Program-made: the position numbers and the translations under genes | From: Chryseobacterium daecheongense | GTDB taxonomy: Bacteria; Bacteroidota; Bacteroidia; Flavobacteriales; Weeksellaceae | Assembly (NCBI RefSeq): GCF_003729955.1 | Contig: NZ_RJTX01000002.1 | Location: 62,001-126,000, forward strand | DNA: 64,000 nt | Direction: 5' to 3' | In this document: positions 9,274 through 18,273 of the stretch, one piece after another | How the letters are laid out: each line of letters begins with the position of its first letter | Numbering within the stretch: position 1 is the first letter of the stretch | The notes under the pieces: model-generated | The model's database searches: none | What the model was told of the DNA's origin: nothing | The model's input: only the letters and a program-made list of their open reading frames with translations

Positions 9274-9645
9274 TTATTTATCCCAATCCAATGCGCCACG
9301 CTTCCAAACGTAAAAGAATGCCATGAAGAAAATGGCTACGAAAGTAAGCACTGCAAGGAATCCTTCAAATCCGAATTCTCTGAAGTTCACCGCATATGGG
9401 TAAAAAAATACGATTTCAATATCGAATAGTACAAACAATACAGCCGTTAAGAAATACTTGATGGAAAACGGTGTTCTTGCATTTCCCTCTACAGCAACCC
9501 CACATTCCCAGCTTTGGTTTTTTACGGAATTACCTTTTTTCTGGCGTGGACCTAAAAAATGTGCTCCAAGCAATGAAACGGCTACAAAAGCAACAGCAAC
9601 ACCTGCTTGTATAAGGATTGGAATATAACTTTCAGGTAAATTCAT
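9274..9645 (-). CDS. nuoA: NADH-quinone oxidoreductase subunit A
   Basis: First gene of the complex I operon, a small membrane subunit with three hydrophobic segments. The motif QSWECGVAVEGNARTPFSIKY (about 44-64) with its conserved cysteine loop and the following FDIEIVFFYPYAV are diagnostic. 123 residues. The start at 9645 lies 24 bases from a -7-like promoter element. Confidence 0.96.
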   Translation of the reverse strand: MNLPESYIPILIQAGVAVAFVAVSLLGAHFLGPRQKKGNSVKNQSWECGVAVEGNARTPFSIKYFLTAVLFVLFDIEIVFFYPYAVNFREFGFEGFLAVLTFVAIFFMAFFYVWKRGALDWDK

Positions 9646-9668
9646 TTTTGCATTATTATCTCAATTTG

Positions 9669-9676
9669 CAAATTTA
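9669..9676 (-). promoter_or_regulatory. Predicted -7 element of the nuo operon promoter
   Basis: On the minus strand the sequence reads TAAATTTG, an exact match to the Bacteroidota -7 consensus TAnnTTTG, 24 bases before the nuoA start. I find no convincing -33 TTTG at the usual spacing of about 20. Confidence 0.5.
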
Positions 9677-9760
9677 ACGAATAAACAAGAAAGCATGAAA
9701 TTTATCAGATTAAAAGTAAGATGAAAATTAGAAAAATCGGTAATTTAGAATTAATAAAAA

Positions 9761-10801
9761 TTAGCTAGAGATAATTATCTTTTTGGTGTAAGTTTGTCCC
9801 TTTTTTGTAGTGACTGTTAATAGATAGTTCCCTTTTAAGACACCAGATACATCGAATCTTTCAATTTGATTCTGGCCGGAGAAATCTTTGATCAGTCTTC
9901 CTGAGTTATCAAATAGTTGTATGGCGAGTATTTCACGACGGTCAATATTGGTATCACAGATAATCGTGTTTTTTACAGGATTTAGCACATTGAAGTAGAT
10001 GCCGGAAGCATCGGTTTCCCGAACGGCTAAAGGAGTTGGAGTGCAGGTGGCTTCAGTAGAAGTCAGATCATAGATTCCTGCTGCACCATTAACTTTATGA
10101 TTAAAGGTTTTAATAGAAGGTCCTAGTTGATGATTCACCATGTCAAGTTCATACATAGCTGAGTCTGCAAAGAATGTACGGATAACATATACTTTGGAAT
10201 GAGTCCCGTAATTGACAGAAAAGGCAGCATAAATATTTGAAGATCCCAAATTCATGAACGGGCAGCTTTGGGAAGGATTGGCCAGATTAATTTCAAGAAT
10301 TCCGGTTAAGGTACACAAGAAAAGCCTTCCTTCATAAAAAAAGAGATCCCCTGCACTAAATTGCCCGGTAGGAAGGTTGCCTAAGTCTGTAAAAGTACCT
10401 GTGCTGATATCATATCTATATAGTTTGTTTGGAGATCCGCTTCCGTACAGATATTTTCCGGAATCAGAAATCAATGAGGTGATGGAAGCATTTGTTAAGG
10501 TGAAGTCTCCAAGATAATCACAATTCGAGGTAGAGCTGTTTTTTCTATATAGCCTTCCAGTGCTGGTTACATAATAAATATTATTGGAGCCATCAATGGC
10601 AATATCTGTATAGGTTTCCGGGTAGGTACCCATGTTAGGCGGACAAAAAGGCTCGTCTATCTCATTTGAATTTGAAACATCAAGCTTAAATACTTTATTT
10701 GTATTGTTACCAATAATAGAGTTTACGTAGAATTGCTGTGAACATAATTTTATGGAAATAAAAAAAACTCCCCAGAAAATCTTTTTAGAAAATAAATTCA
10801 T
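9761..10801 (-). CDS. T9SS-exported protein of unknown function
   Basis: A 346-residue protein with a signal peptide (about 1-22, ending LCSQQ) and a C-terminal type A T9SS sorting domain (about residues 268-346: AIQLFDNSGRLIKDFSG, then FDVSGVLKGNYLLTVTTKKG and final KKIIIS). The middle has repeating units such as IYYVTSTGRLYRKN and LYGSGSPNKLYRYDISTG, suggesting a beta-propeller. It is expected at the cell surface or outside. Monocistronic, with nothing to define its ligand. Confidence 0.8.
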   Translation of the reverse strand: MNLFSKKIFWGVFFISIKLCSQQFYVNSIIGNNTNKVFKLDVSNSNEIDEPFCPPNMGTYPETYTDIAIDGSNNIYYVTSTGRLYRKNSSTSNCDYLGDFTLTNASITSLISDSGKYLYGSGSPNKLYRYDISTGTFTDLGNLPTGQFSAGDLFFYEGRLFLCTLTGILEINLANPSQSCPFMNLGSSNIYAAFSVNYGTHSKVYVIRTFFADSAMYELDMVNHQLGPSIKTFNHKVNGAAGIYDLTSTEATCTPTPLAVRETDASGIYFNVLNPVKNTIICDTNIDRREILAIQLFDNSGRLIKDFSGQNQIERFDVSGVLKGNYLLTVTTKKGQTYTKKIIISS

Positions 10802-10874
10802 GGTAATCAGGTTATTAATTTACCATAAAAATATAAAAATATCTTGATAATGGATTAAAAATCTCCTGTAGTTG

Positions 10875-11054
10875 TTATTGTTTTTTCATTTTTTTTAGTA
10901 AACAATAAGCCATATAGGCAATGTAACCAAAAAGTACACTTGTGTACAAAATACTAATTACAGCATCGGTCTTGCCATCTTCTACCTGGAAAAAGAGATG
11001 ATAAACAATAAATCCTGCGATTAAAATACCAAAAATAATCAGTTGCTTTTTCAT
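10875..11054 (-). CDS. Small two-helix membrane protein, 59 residues
   Basis: Open frame from ATG at 11054 to TAA at 10875. Two hydrophobic stretches (IIFGILIAGFIVYHLFF and ISILYTSVLFGYIAYMAYCL) are separated by the polar turn QVEDGKTDA, and the ends are lysine-rich, as expected for a real small inner-membrane protein. No family is recognised. The flanks (10802-10874 and 11055-11158) show no other feature. Confidence 0.6.
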   Translation of the reverse strand: MKKQLIIFGILIAGFIVYHLFFQVEDGKTDAVISILYTSVLFGYIAYMAYCLLKKMKKQ

Positions 11055-11158
11055 GGGTAACTTGCCATTATGTATTGAATTTGTATTTGCTTTCTATTGA
11101 TCACAGATTAGCACAGGTTTTTGTATTCTATTAATTTGGGAAATCTGTAGATTAAATA

Positions 11159-12283
11159 TTAGAGCTCTAGAGAATAGGTTCTTCTTCTTTTATGATTCAC
11201 AGGGTTGTAATCCTGCCATAACAGCTGGATACTTTTGTTTTCTTCCAGTTCAGGGTTGGTTTCTAAATATTTTACTCCTTTTTTTCTGAAAATTTTCCAG
11301 ATTTCTTTGAAAATAATGGAGGTAACTCCTCTTCTTTGATATTCAGGGTGGATACCAATGAGGTAGAAATTGGCCCTGTCATTTTTCTTTCCGGCTTGCA
11401 AGAAATGCCACCACCCGAAAGGAAGCAGTTTCCCTTTTGATTTCTGTAATGCTTTGGAGTAAGAAGGCATTGTAATAGCGAATGAAATCAAATTATTGCT
11501 GGCATCTACAATACAAACAATAAAGTCTTTATCAATAAGTTTAAAATACTTTTCTTTATAGGTTTTACGCTGCTCGTCTGAAATAGGAGTGTAGGTAGAA
11601 AGATGTTTATAGGTTTCATCCAGAAGGTCAAACATCGGGTCAACGTATTGTATAATTTCTTCTTTGGTTGTAAATCTCAAAACTTTCAATTGATATTTTT
11701 GAGATATCAACTCATTGAATTTGTGAATTTTATCAGGAAGGGTGTCCGGAAACATGATTTCAAATTCCACCCATTCCTTTTCTTTAGCAAGTCCTAAATT
11801 TTCCAGATGTTTTGGGTAATAATCGTGGTTATAGATCCCAATCATAGTGGCCAATTTGTCAAAACCCAATGTCAGCATTCCTGCCTTATCGAGATTGGTA
11901 AAGCCCATGGGTCCCTCAATTTTATTGATGTTTTTTTCTTTAGCGTAATCAATGGCTTTTTGAATCAGAGCTTGTGAAACTTCGTGATCATCAATAAAAT
12001 CAATCCATCCGAATCGTACTTTTCGTATACCCAACTCCTTTTCTTCTTTATGATTAATAATAACGGCAATTCTGCCTGCCAGTTTTTGATCTTTAAAAGC
12101 CAGGTATTGTTTTGATTCTGAATATTGCAGAGCCGGATTTTCCGCGGAATTCCAGATGTTGATCTCATCGTTGATGAAAGCGGGAACATAATAAGGATTT
12201 CCCTTATAAAGATCCATCGGAAACTTCACAAATTGTTTTAATTCGTCACGTGTTTTTACTTCAATTACTGAAACTTTAGACAT
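11159..12283 (-). CDS. GNAT-fold acyltransferase-like protein
   Basis: About 374 residues from the ATG at 12283 (MSKVSVIEVKTRDELKQF). An in-frame ATG at 12331 would add 16 residues unlike the family. The C-terminal part holds a GNAT acetyl-CoA motif, YLIGIHPEYQRRGVTSIIF (about residues 305-323), and the N-terminal half looks like a second acyltransferase-like domain, as in long double-GNAT proteins. Substrate unknown. Divergent from the Zn peptidase gene. Confidence 0.75.
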   Translation of the reverse strand: MSKVSVIEVKTRDELKQFVKFPMDLYKGNPYYVPAFINDEINIWNSAENPALQYSESKQYLAFKDQKLAGRIAVIINHKEEKELGIRKVRFGWIDFIDDHEVSQALIQKAIDYAKEKNINKIEGPMGFTNLDKAGMLTLGFDKLATMIGIYNHDYYPKHLENLGLAKEKEWVEFEIMFPDTLPDKIHKFNELISQKYQLKVLRFTTKEEIIQYVDPMFDLLDETYKHLSTYTPISDEQRKTYKEKYFKLIDKDFIVCIVDASNNLISFAITMPSYSKALQKSKGKLLPFGWWHFLQAGKKNDRANFYLIGIHPEYQRRGVTSIIFKEIWKIFRKKGVKYLETNPELEENKSIQLLWQDYNPVNHKRRRTYSLEL

Positions 12284-12381
12284 AGTTTTCCAGGGGGGAA
12301 TTAGAGAACAAATATAAATAATAATATGCAATACTTTGGCACAGTTTTTACATCTTAAGATTAAAAGTATTTACATAAAAA

Positions 12382-13092
12382 ATGACAGGTTATTATATTA
12401 TTATAGGGATTTCAATGTTGGTGAGCTGGTTTGTTTCATCAAGGTTGAAATCTAAATTCGAATATTATTCTAAGGTACATCTACGAAACGGGCTTTCAGG
12501 AAAAGAAGTGGCGGAAAAAATGTTGAGAGATAACGGGATTACAGATGTTCAGGTGATTTCGGTTCCCGGACAATTGACCGATCACTATAACCCGGTGGAT
12601 AAAACCGTAAATTTATCGGAAGGTGTTTATATGCAGAGAAATGCTGCGGCTGCAGCTGTAGCTGCCCATGAATGTGGACATGCCGTGCAACATGCTGTAG
12701 GATATTCTATGCTTCAATTACGTTCAAAGCTGGTTCCGATTGTTAATATAAGCTCTAATTTGATGCAGTTCGTTCTTATTGCAGGTATTGGTATTATGGC
12801 CGCAACAAGATCTATTGATGATCCAAACGGAAACACAACAGTTCTCGCTATTGGAGTTGCCATGTTTGCGTTTACTACCATTTTTGCTTTTGTAACATTG
12901 CCTGTAGAATATGATGCAAGCAACAGAGCGATGAAATGGTTGAAAGATACCGGAACAGTAACTTCAGAAGAGTATGTAGGAGTACAAGACAGTCTGAAAT
13001 GGGCGGCAAGAACTTATGTGGTAGCTGCCATCGGATCTTTGGCGCAGCTTCTTTACTGGGCATCTTTACTGATGGGTGGAAGAAGAGATTAA
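12382..13092 (+). CDS. Membrane zinc metallopeptidase (YugP-type)
   Basis: A 236-residue membrane protein of the neutral zinc metallopeptidase family (Zn_peptidase_2). The N terminus is a hydrophobic helix; the catalytic AAHECGHAVQHA (about residues 93-104) is an HExxH-type zinc site in the form HECGH; two further hydrophobic segments follow. The last segment ends GSLAQLLYWASLLMG. Physiological substrates of the family are unknown to me. A strong terminator follows. Confidence 0.85.
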   Translation: MTGYYIIIGISMLVSWFVSSRLKSKFEYYSKVHLRNGLSGKEVAEKMLRDNGITDVQVISVPGQLTDHYNPVDKTVNLSEGVYMQRNAAAAAVAAHECGHAVQHAVGYSMLQLRSKLVPIVNISSNLMQFVLIAGIGIMAATRSIDDPNGNTTVLAIGVAMFAFTTIFAFVTLPVEYDASNRAMKWLKDTGTVTSEEYVGVQDSLKWAARTYVVAAIGSLAQLLYWASLLMGGRRD

Positions 13093-13117
13093 TTTAATTA
13101 TTCAAAAGAAATATAGT

Positions 13118-13148
13118 ATCCCGGACAATTTGTCCGGGATGTTTTTTT
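13118..13148 (+). terminator. Intrinsic terminator after the Zn peptidase gene
   Basis: Ten-base perfect stem ATCCCGGACA / TGTCCGGGAT with a three-base loop, followed by seven T residues. Confidence 0.9.
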
Positions 13149-13196
13149 ATTGATTTCAATTGAATTTGATACTTTTGATAAAATATTGTTCTAAAG

Positions 13197-14321
13197 TTGG
13201 TGTATACAGGAAAACTGATATCAGAGAAAAAGCAGGTCAGCTACTTCATCAAAGTGGTTGCTTTTTTTTGGATGATCACCAAAATATGGAGCTATAAAAC
13301 CTGGATTACAGATAGAATATATCCTGTTATTCCCCCTTTGGATATTGTAAAGAATATTCCAGGTTTTGTACATCTGTTTTTATTTGGATTTTCTCTTCTG
13401 GCTTTACTGCTGATTCTATTTAAAGAAAACCGCCTGCTTCTTATTTTATTGTTTCTGTCTGAAATGTTAAGCTGTCTATTAGATACAGTGAGATGGCAGC
13501 CGTGGGAATATATGTATTTGTGCATTCTTCTGATAACGATCATCAATTTTCATAAGCCCAAAAACATCATATTGCTGATGCATTTGTTTTTGGTGTCCAT
13601 CTATATATTTAGTGGTTTGCATAAGCTTAACCGGAGTTTTCTTTCTCTGGCATGGATGAATATGATTCTTATCGATTTCTTTGGCTTATCAATGGATGTT
13701 ATCCTGAAATACAAATTATTCTTTGTAGGATTATTGATTCCTGTTGTTGAGTTGGTTTTGGCTGTTCTGTTATTACTTTCAAAATCAAAAAGAAAGATCA
13801 GTTATGTATTGATGGGCATTCATGTGATTATTTTGATTGTCATTGGGCCTTTTGGATTAGAGCATAATTCCGTGGTTTGGTTCTGGAACTTAGCAATGAT
13901 AGGTATGTTGTTGGTCATATATATAAAACCGATTGATCCTGTCACCAATAGCTTTTGTACTTCGAACTTCTATTGGTTTGTTCTTTGGTTTATAATGCCT
14001 GTTTTCAGTTTTTTTGGACATTGGTACCAATATTTTTCCTTCAATTTGTATTCAGGGAAAGGAGAGCAATTATATATATGTTTTTCAAAAAAAAAGGAGG
14101 AACTGAAACCTTATTTTGAGTCTGCAACGAATAATATTTGTCCGGGAAAACGATGTATTAATTTGCAGGATTGGGCCTTAGCGGAAATTAAATCTGCACC
14201 GCTTCCCGAAACTGAAATATATAGAAAGATTGGAGTTTATATGAAACAAAAATATCCAAATGACTCAATAAGGATATTATCTTATGATCCTATGACCCAA
14301 AAAAGGGTAGAGTTGAAATAA
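13197..14321 (+). CDS. Multi-pass membrane protein, possibly HTTM-like
   Basis: 374 residues with roughly eight hydrophobic segments up to about residue 290, then a soluble tail of about 85 residues. The segment containing IFSGLHKLN resembles the helix of HTTM / vitamin K carboxylase-like proteins, but I cannot place it firmly. The frame has no early ATG: it opens with TTG at 13197 followed by GTG at 13200, and the first ATG (13272) lies inside the first hydrophobic segment, so a TTG or GTG start is likely. Convergent with the yigZ-like gene. Confidence 0.65.
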   Translation: MVYTGKLISEKKQVSYFIKVVAFFWMITKIWSYKTWITDRIYPVIPPLDIVKNIPGFVHLFLFGFSLLALLLILFKENRLLLILLFLSEMLSCLLDTVRWQPWEYMYLCILLITIINFHKPKNIILLMHLFLVSIYIFSGLHKLNRSFLSLAWMNMILIDFFGLSMDVILKYKLFFVGLLIPVVELVLAVLLLLSKSKRKISYVLMGIHVIILIVIGPFGLEHNSVVWFWNLAMIGMLLVIYIKPIDPVTNSFCTSNFYWFVLWFIMPVFSFFGHWYQYFSFNLYSGKGEQLYICFSKKKEELKPYFESATNNICPGKRCINLQDWALAEIKSAPLPETEIYRKIGVYMKQKYPNDSIRILSYDPMTQKRVELK

Positions 14322-14323
14322 TT

Positions 14324-14938
14324 TTAATCTAAAAATTTACATTCCACAAACTGTATCTGAGTTAAGGATTCAAGGATATTTTCTTTATGTTTGGTTTTTA
14401 CTTTGGCTATAATAACGGCCCTTTCCTGTGAATCGAAATTAACAATTTTAGCATCAAACTTGGAAAGTAAAGTAAAAATTGTATTCTGCTGATTGAAGTT
14501 GAACTGAACTTCAATTTCGGTTTCCAGCTCTTTAGTAATGATCTGCGCTTCTTCTAATGTCATTTTTGCAGATTCTTTGTATGTTTTTACCAATCCGGAA
14601 ACACCCAGTTTTGTTCCGCCATAATAACGGACTACAATAACCAGAACATTGGTAATGTCATTGGCCAACAGCTGATTGTAAATGGGTAAACCTGCACTCC
14701 CGGAAGGTTCTCCGTCATCATTGGCGCGATAATGTTCCCCATTCAGGCCTATTCTGAAAGCATAACAATGGTGAGTAGCTTTCGGATGCTCTGTTCTGAT
14801 TTTTTCCAAAGCATTTTTCAGTTCTTCTTCATTGCTCACAGGGTAAGCAAATCCTATGAATTTACTGCCTTTTTCTTTTAATAGTGTGTTTTCAATAGGC
14901 TTTTCTATAGTTTTATATTCAAACATCATTGATTTCAT
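14324..14938 (-). CDS. yigZ: IMPACT / YigZ family protein
   Basis: A 204-residue protein of the UPF0029/IMPACT family. Landmarks are KGSKFIGFAYPV (about 25-36), HHCYAFRIG, RANDDGEPSGSAGLPI (about 74-89) and VVRYYGGTKLGVSGL (about 101-115). Eukaryotic IMPACT acts on translation control; the bacterial role is unsettled. Start ambiguity is small (ATG at 14938, 14929 or 14926). It ends three bases from the convergent membrane protein gene. Confidence 0.9.
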   Translation of the reverse strand: MKSMMFEYKTIEKPIENTLLKEKGSKFIGFAYPVSNEEELKNALEKIRTEHPKATHHCYAFRIGLNGEHYRANDDGEPSGSAGLPIYNQLLANDITNVLVIVVRYYGGTKLGVSGLVKTYKESAKMTLEEAQIITKELETEIEVQFNFNQQNTIFTLLSKFDAKIVNFDSQERAVIIAKVKTKHKENILESLTQIQFVECKFLD

Positions 14939-14974
14939 GCTTTAGTTCTGCAAAAATAATTAAATACAGGGTCA

Positions 14975-15000
14975 TAAAAAAATCCTCAATGATTGAGGAT
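14975..15000 (-). terminator. Intrinsic terminator after the double-Gly peptide gene
   Basis: Palindrome ATCCTCAATGATTGAGGAT (14982-15000) followed on the minus strand by a run of seven T residues, just after the small peptide gene. Confidence 0.8.
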
Positions 15001-15015
15001 TGTATTGAATTTAAG

Positions 15016-15222
15016 TTAGTCCGGGCAACCGTTTAATAAAAGTGGGTTGGGATCATAGCAACAGTTTAATGATACACAAACCACCCATCCTGAAGGGCAT
15101 TCCTGAGAGGAATTCCATGGCGGTGTATTTTGACTTGACCATGAGCATAAGATTTTTGCATTTCGGTCTCCACCATTGATTTTAGATTGCTCCTTTCTTG
15201 AAAGTTTTTTTAGATTTTTCAT
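15016..15222 (-). CDS. Bacteriocin-like peptide with double-glycine leader
   Basis: 68 residues from the ATG at 15222. The first 18 residues, MKNLKKLSRKEQSKINGG, form a double-glycine leader of the type cleaved by C39-peptidase ABC exporters and typical of the Chryseobacterium 'bacteriocin-like' family. The mature part of about 50 residues has six cysteines, including a CC pair, and is Trp/Pro/Ser-rich. An upstream in-frame ATG (15267) is not favoured because it would bury the leader. No exporter or immunity gene lies next to it, so processing machinery would have to be elsewhere. Activity is not shown. Confidence 0.75.
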   Translation of the reverse strand: MKNLKKLSRKEQSKINGGDRNAKILCSWSSQNTPPWNSSQECPSGWVVCVSLNCCYDPNPLLLNGCPD

Positions 15223-15320
15223 AGTTAATTGGATTTTTGTTGTACAACTTATGAATATAATATTCATAAACCTAAATTAAATATTTTATTTAAATCAATC
15301 AATAGGGAATTTAATTTTTA

Positions 15321-16343
15321 TTAATTATTCTTATAAATTTCAATATGATTATCTCTTAAGGTTAAAATTTGATGGTAAAGGTGATTGAACTTAGGAGCTT
15401 TCGTTCCGTTTTCAAGTCGTAGACTTTCATTTTTAATGATAATAGCTTCATCCCAAAGATCAGCATTGATAAATTGCTGCAAAGTGAAACCTCCGCCTTC
15501 AATAATAACAGACTGTATCTGCTCCTTATATAAAGCATCCATTAATGCCGGTAAAAAGTTTTCTTTTTCAATTTTAATAAAACGGATGTTGTCATGATCT
15601 TCTTCCTTCATGCTATTGAAAACAAGCGTTCTGGACTCTTTATTATAGATTTTGAAATCTTCAGGAACTTTTAAATCAAAATCAATTAAAATTCTGATGG
15701 GATTGATTCCTTCAACATTTCTCACCGTTAAGCCCGGGTTATCATTAAGTGCTGTTTGGGTTCCTACTAAAATAGCATGTTCATCCGCTCTTAATTGATG
15801 TATAAATTGGTTGACAAGATTGTTTGAAACAGGAGTAGGCTTATAATCTTTATCTAAAAAGCCGTCTCCGGATTCTGCCCATTTTAAAATAATGTATGGT
15901 CGCTTCTTTTCATGATAAGTGAAAAATCTTTTATTAAGTTCAATGCATTCTTTTTCCAGAATTCCTGAAATTACTTCAATTCCTGCATCCTGGATGATCT
16001 TTTTCCCTTTTCCATTCACTTTGTCATGAGAATCCATAGCCCCGATAACTACTTTTTTAAAACCGAGCTCTTTAATTTTTAAAGCACAAGGCGGTGTTTT
16101 CCCATAATGAGCACATGGTTCTAAAGAAACATAAATGGTAGATTCCGGAATTAACGATTTATCCTCAACGGAATTGATGGCATTGATCTCTGCATGGTTT
16201 TCGCCTGCTTTATGGTGATAGCCTTCTCCGATGATGGTATTTTCATGAACGATCACACTTCCCACTAAAGGATTCGGATAAGTCTGGCCCAATGCTTTTT
16301 GAGCTAATTCGATACATCTTTTTATATATAATTCGTCCTGCAT
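15321..16343 (-). CDS. ribD: Riboflavin biosynthesis deaminase/reductase
   Basis: Bifunctional enzyme of riboflavin synthesis: deamination, then reduction, of the pyrimidine intermediate. The N-terminal deaminase shows the zinc site HAEINAI (about residues 49-55) with PCAHYGKTPPCAL (about 77-89). The C-terminal reductase domain starts about 146 (RPYIILKWAESGDGF) and includes SVIIEGGGFTLQQF. 340 residues, a full two-domain length. Cytosolic; no other rib gene adjacent. Confidence 0.95.
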   Translation of the reverse strand: MQDELYIKRCIELAQKALGQTYPNPLVGSVIVHENTIIGEGYHHKAGENHAEINAINSVEDKSLIPESTIYVSLEPCAHYGKTPPCALKIKELGFKKVVIGAMDSHDKVNGKGKKIIQDAGIEVISGILEKECIELNKRFFTYHEKKRPYIILKWAESGDGFLDKDYKPTPVSNNLVNQFIHQLRADEHAILVGTQTALNDNPGLTVRNVEGINPIRILIDFDLKVPEDFKIYNKESRTLVFNSMKEEDHDNIRFIKIEKENFLPALMDALYKEQIQSVIIEGGGFTLQQFINADLWDEAIIIKNESLRLENGTKAPKFNHLYHQILTLRDNHIEIYKNN

Positions 16344-16403
16344 AGTAAGAAAAAAGCGAAGACAAATTGCTTTGCTCCGCCTTTTTATATTTTTAATTAT
16401 TTC

Positions 16404-18209
16404 TTAATCTCCGCTGATAATGCTGTGAAGATTTTGTTTTAAGGTTTCCAAATGAGCCTTTTTATCATCAATTGTATTGAAAGTATCTCTCAACAGAGGG
16501 TTTTCCCTTGATGGGTTGTTGAAGAATGACAAGTTGTTTTCCAGTTTTACGATCTCCGCTTCAAGATCAGAGATTTGGCTCTTGATTTTTCTCGCTTTAT
16601 CGGTAAGCTGGTTTTCAGATAATCCTTCTTCTTTCAGCTCAAGTTCATTGATTTTGTTGAGTTTCAATTTTTCTCTCAACGTTTTGTTGAATTCGGAGTT
16701 AATTGAGATTTTATCTCTAGGCACTTTTCCGATATTGTTCCAAGCTGTTTTTATTGCTTCGATTTTCTCAATGCTGCCATCTTCATTGGTTACTGTTTTC
16801 AATTCATCGAGAAGCTCTCTTTTGTGCTTATAATTTTCTTTCCAGTTATCTGTTGATGCATTGCTCTTTTCTCTATAGTTGTTGAAGAAAGCGTTACAAG
16901 CATCGCGGAATTCATCCCAGATCTTATTGGTCATGCTTTTAGGAACATGGCCAACTTTTTTCCAGTCGTCCTGAAGCTTTTTAAATAAAGGAACAGCGAT
17001 ATCCCAGTCTTCATTGTTCACATTGTCTTTAGCAGTCTGGATTAGTTTTAATTTTTCTTCCAGATTTGCCTGTTGAGAACCTTTTAAAGATTTATAATAG
17101 CTGTTTTTATTGGTATTGAAACCTCTTAAAGTGGTTTTAAAATCATTCCAGTTTTGGTTAGACAGCTTTCTTGGAACACTTCCGGTTTTTAAGAATTCAG
17201 AACGAAGATCTTCCACCTTTCTGATGGCATTTTGCCAGTAATTGTGGTTCGGAGTTTCAGAAGGCTCAGACAATTTCTTGATTTCTGCAATGATCTGGTT
17301 CTTCTTTTCAAGATTGTTGTTCTGCTCTGTTTCAATAGCCGCAGAAAGTTCGGATTTTCTTTCGTGAATTTTATTGGAGATTTCCTTGAACTCTTCCCAG
17401 GTTTTCTCACGGAATTCTTCAGCTACAGGTTCTGCCTCTTCTTTCCAAAGTTTATGAAGATATTGTAATTCATTCAATGCTTTCTGAATGACAGGCTCAT
17501 TTTCCAATTCTTTAGCACGAGCGATAATGTGCTGTCTTTTTTCAAGATTGTGGCTGTATTCCTGTTCCAGAAATTCCTTGTTTAGATCCAGCATCTGATA
17601 AAACTGATTCAGATGGTGGAAATAATTATTATTAAGAATTTTAAACTCGGATTTGGCCACTTGTCCTGCTTTAGACCAGTCTTCTTTGATCTCGCGGATA
17701 GATTTGAAAAGATTCGTCCCCGGTTCTGAATTGGTATAAAGATTTTTAAGCCTTTCTATGATACTTTGGCGGTGATCCAGGTTTTTCTTTTGCTCTTCTT
17801 CCTGTTTTTTTTGGAAATCGTCGTGCTTTTCCTTGAAAATATTCACCAAAGCTGAAAATCTGGCTTGCAAAGGATGTTCATAGCTGAAATTTTCAGGGGC
17901 ATTCCCGGCTTCTTCAAATTCATGCTTTTTATCTTCCACTTCATCATGGATGTAATGACTTGCCTTTTCTTTTAAAAGATTGAAAGTTTTGAAATTTTCA
18001 CCAGCATTAGGAGCATTGATGATTTTTTCCATTTCTTTTAAAGCATCAGATAAAGAAATATCCGTATTCACTTGTTCTTCCATATGTTCGGAATCATCTT
18101 CATGCGGATTTTCATCATGAGAAGCGGTGCTTTCCGATGTTTCTTCTTGAGGTACTTCGTTAGAATTTTTCTTTTCTTCGTTTTCAGAAAGATTGTTTTC
18201 TGTAATCAT
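16404..18209 (-). CDS. DUF349 repeat protein
   Basis: 601 residues, acidic at the N terminus (first 60 residues rich in E, S and D) and then several repeats of about 75 residues with the pattern W-K-x-x-G-x-V-P plus W-x-x-F, for example WKKVGHVPKSMTNKIWDEF and WNNIGKVPRDK. These are DUF349 repeats, predicted to be helical and coiled. The C terminus is a coiled coil. The function of the family is unknown. Ends 60 bases before ribD on the same strand. Confidence 0.85.
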   Translation of the reverse strand: MITENNLSENEEKKNSNEVPQEETSESTASHDENPHEDDSEHMEEQVNTDISLSDALKEMEKIINAPNAGENFKTFNLLKEKASHYIHDEVEDKKHEFEEAGNAPENFSYEHPLQARFSALVNIFKEKHDDFQKKQEEEQKKNLDHRQSIIERLKNLYTNSEPGTNLFKSIREIKEDWSKAGQVAKSEFKILNNNYFHHLNQFYQMLDLNKEFLEQEYSHNLEKRQHIIARAKELENEPVIQKALNELQYLHKLWKEEAEPVAEEFREKTWEEFKEISNKIHERKSELSAAIETEQNNNLEKKNQIIAEIKKLSEPSETPNHNYWQNAIRKVEDLRSEFLKTGSVPRKLSNQNWNDFKTTLRGFNTNKNSYYKSLKGSQQANLEEKLKLIQTAKDNVNNEDWDIAVPLFKKLQDDWKKVGHVPKSMTNKIWDEFRDACNAFFNNYREKSNASTDNWKENYKHKRELLDELKTVTNEDGSIEKIEAIKTAWNNIGKVPRDKISINSEFNKTLREKLKLNKINELELKEEGLSENQLTDKARKIKSQISDLEAEIVKLENNLSFFNNPSRENPLLRDTFNTIDDKKAHLETLKQNLHSIISGD

Positions 18210-18273
18210 AGCAAATCTTTTATGAGTGGGCGTATATCTTGCAGCTAAAAGCCAATTAATGCACTAATTTAGG

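Noticed and set aside
15223..15267. Longer N terminus for the double-Gly peptide
   Set aside because: It would place 15 unrelated residues in front of a canonical MKNLKKLSRKE leader.
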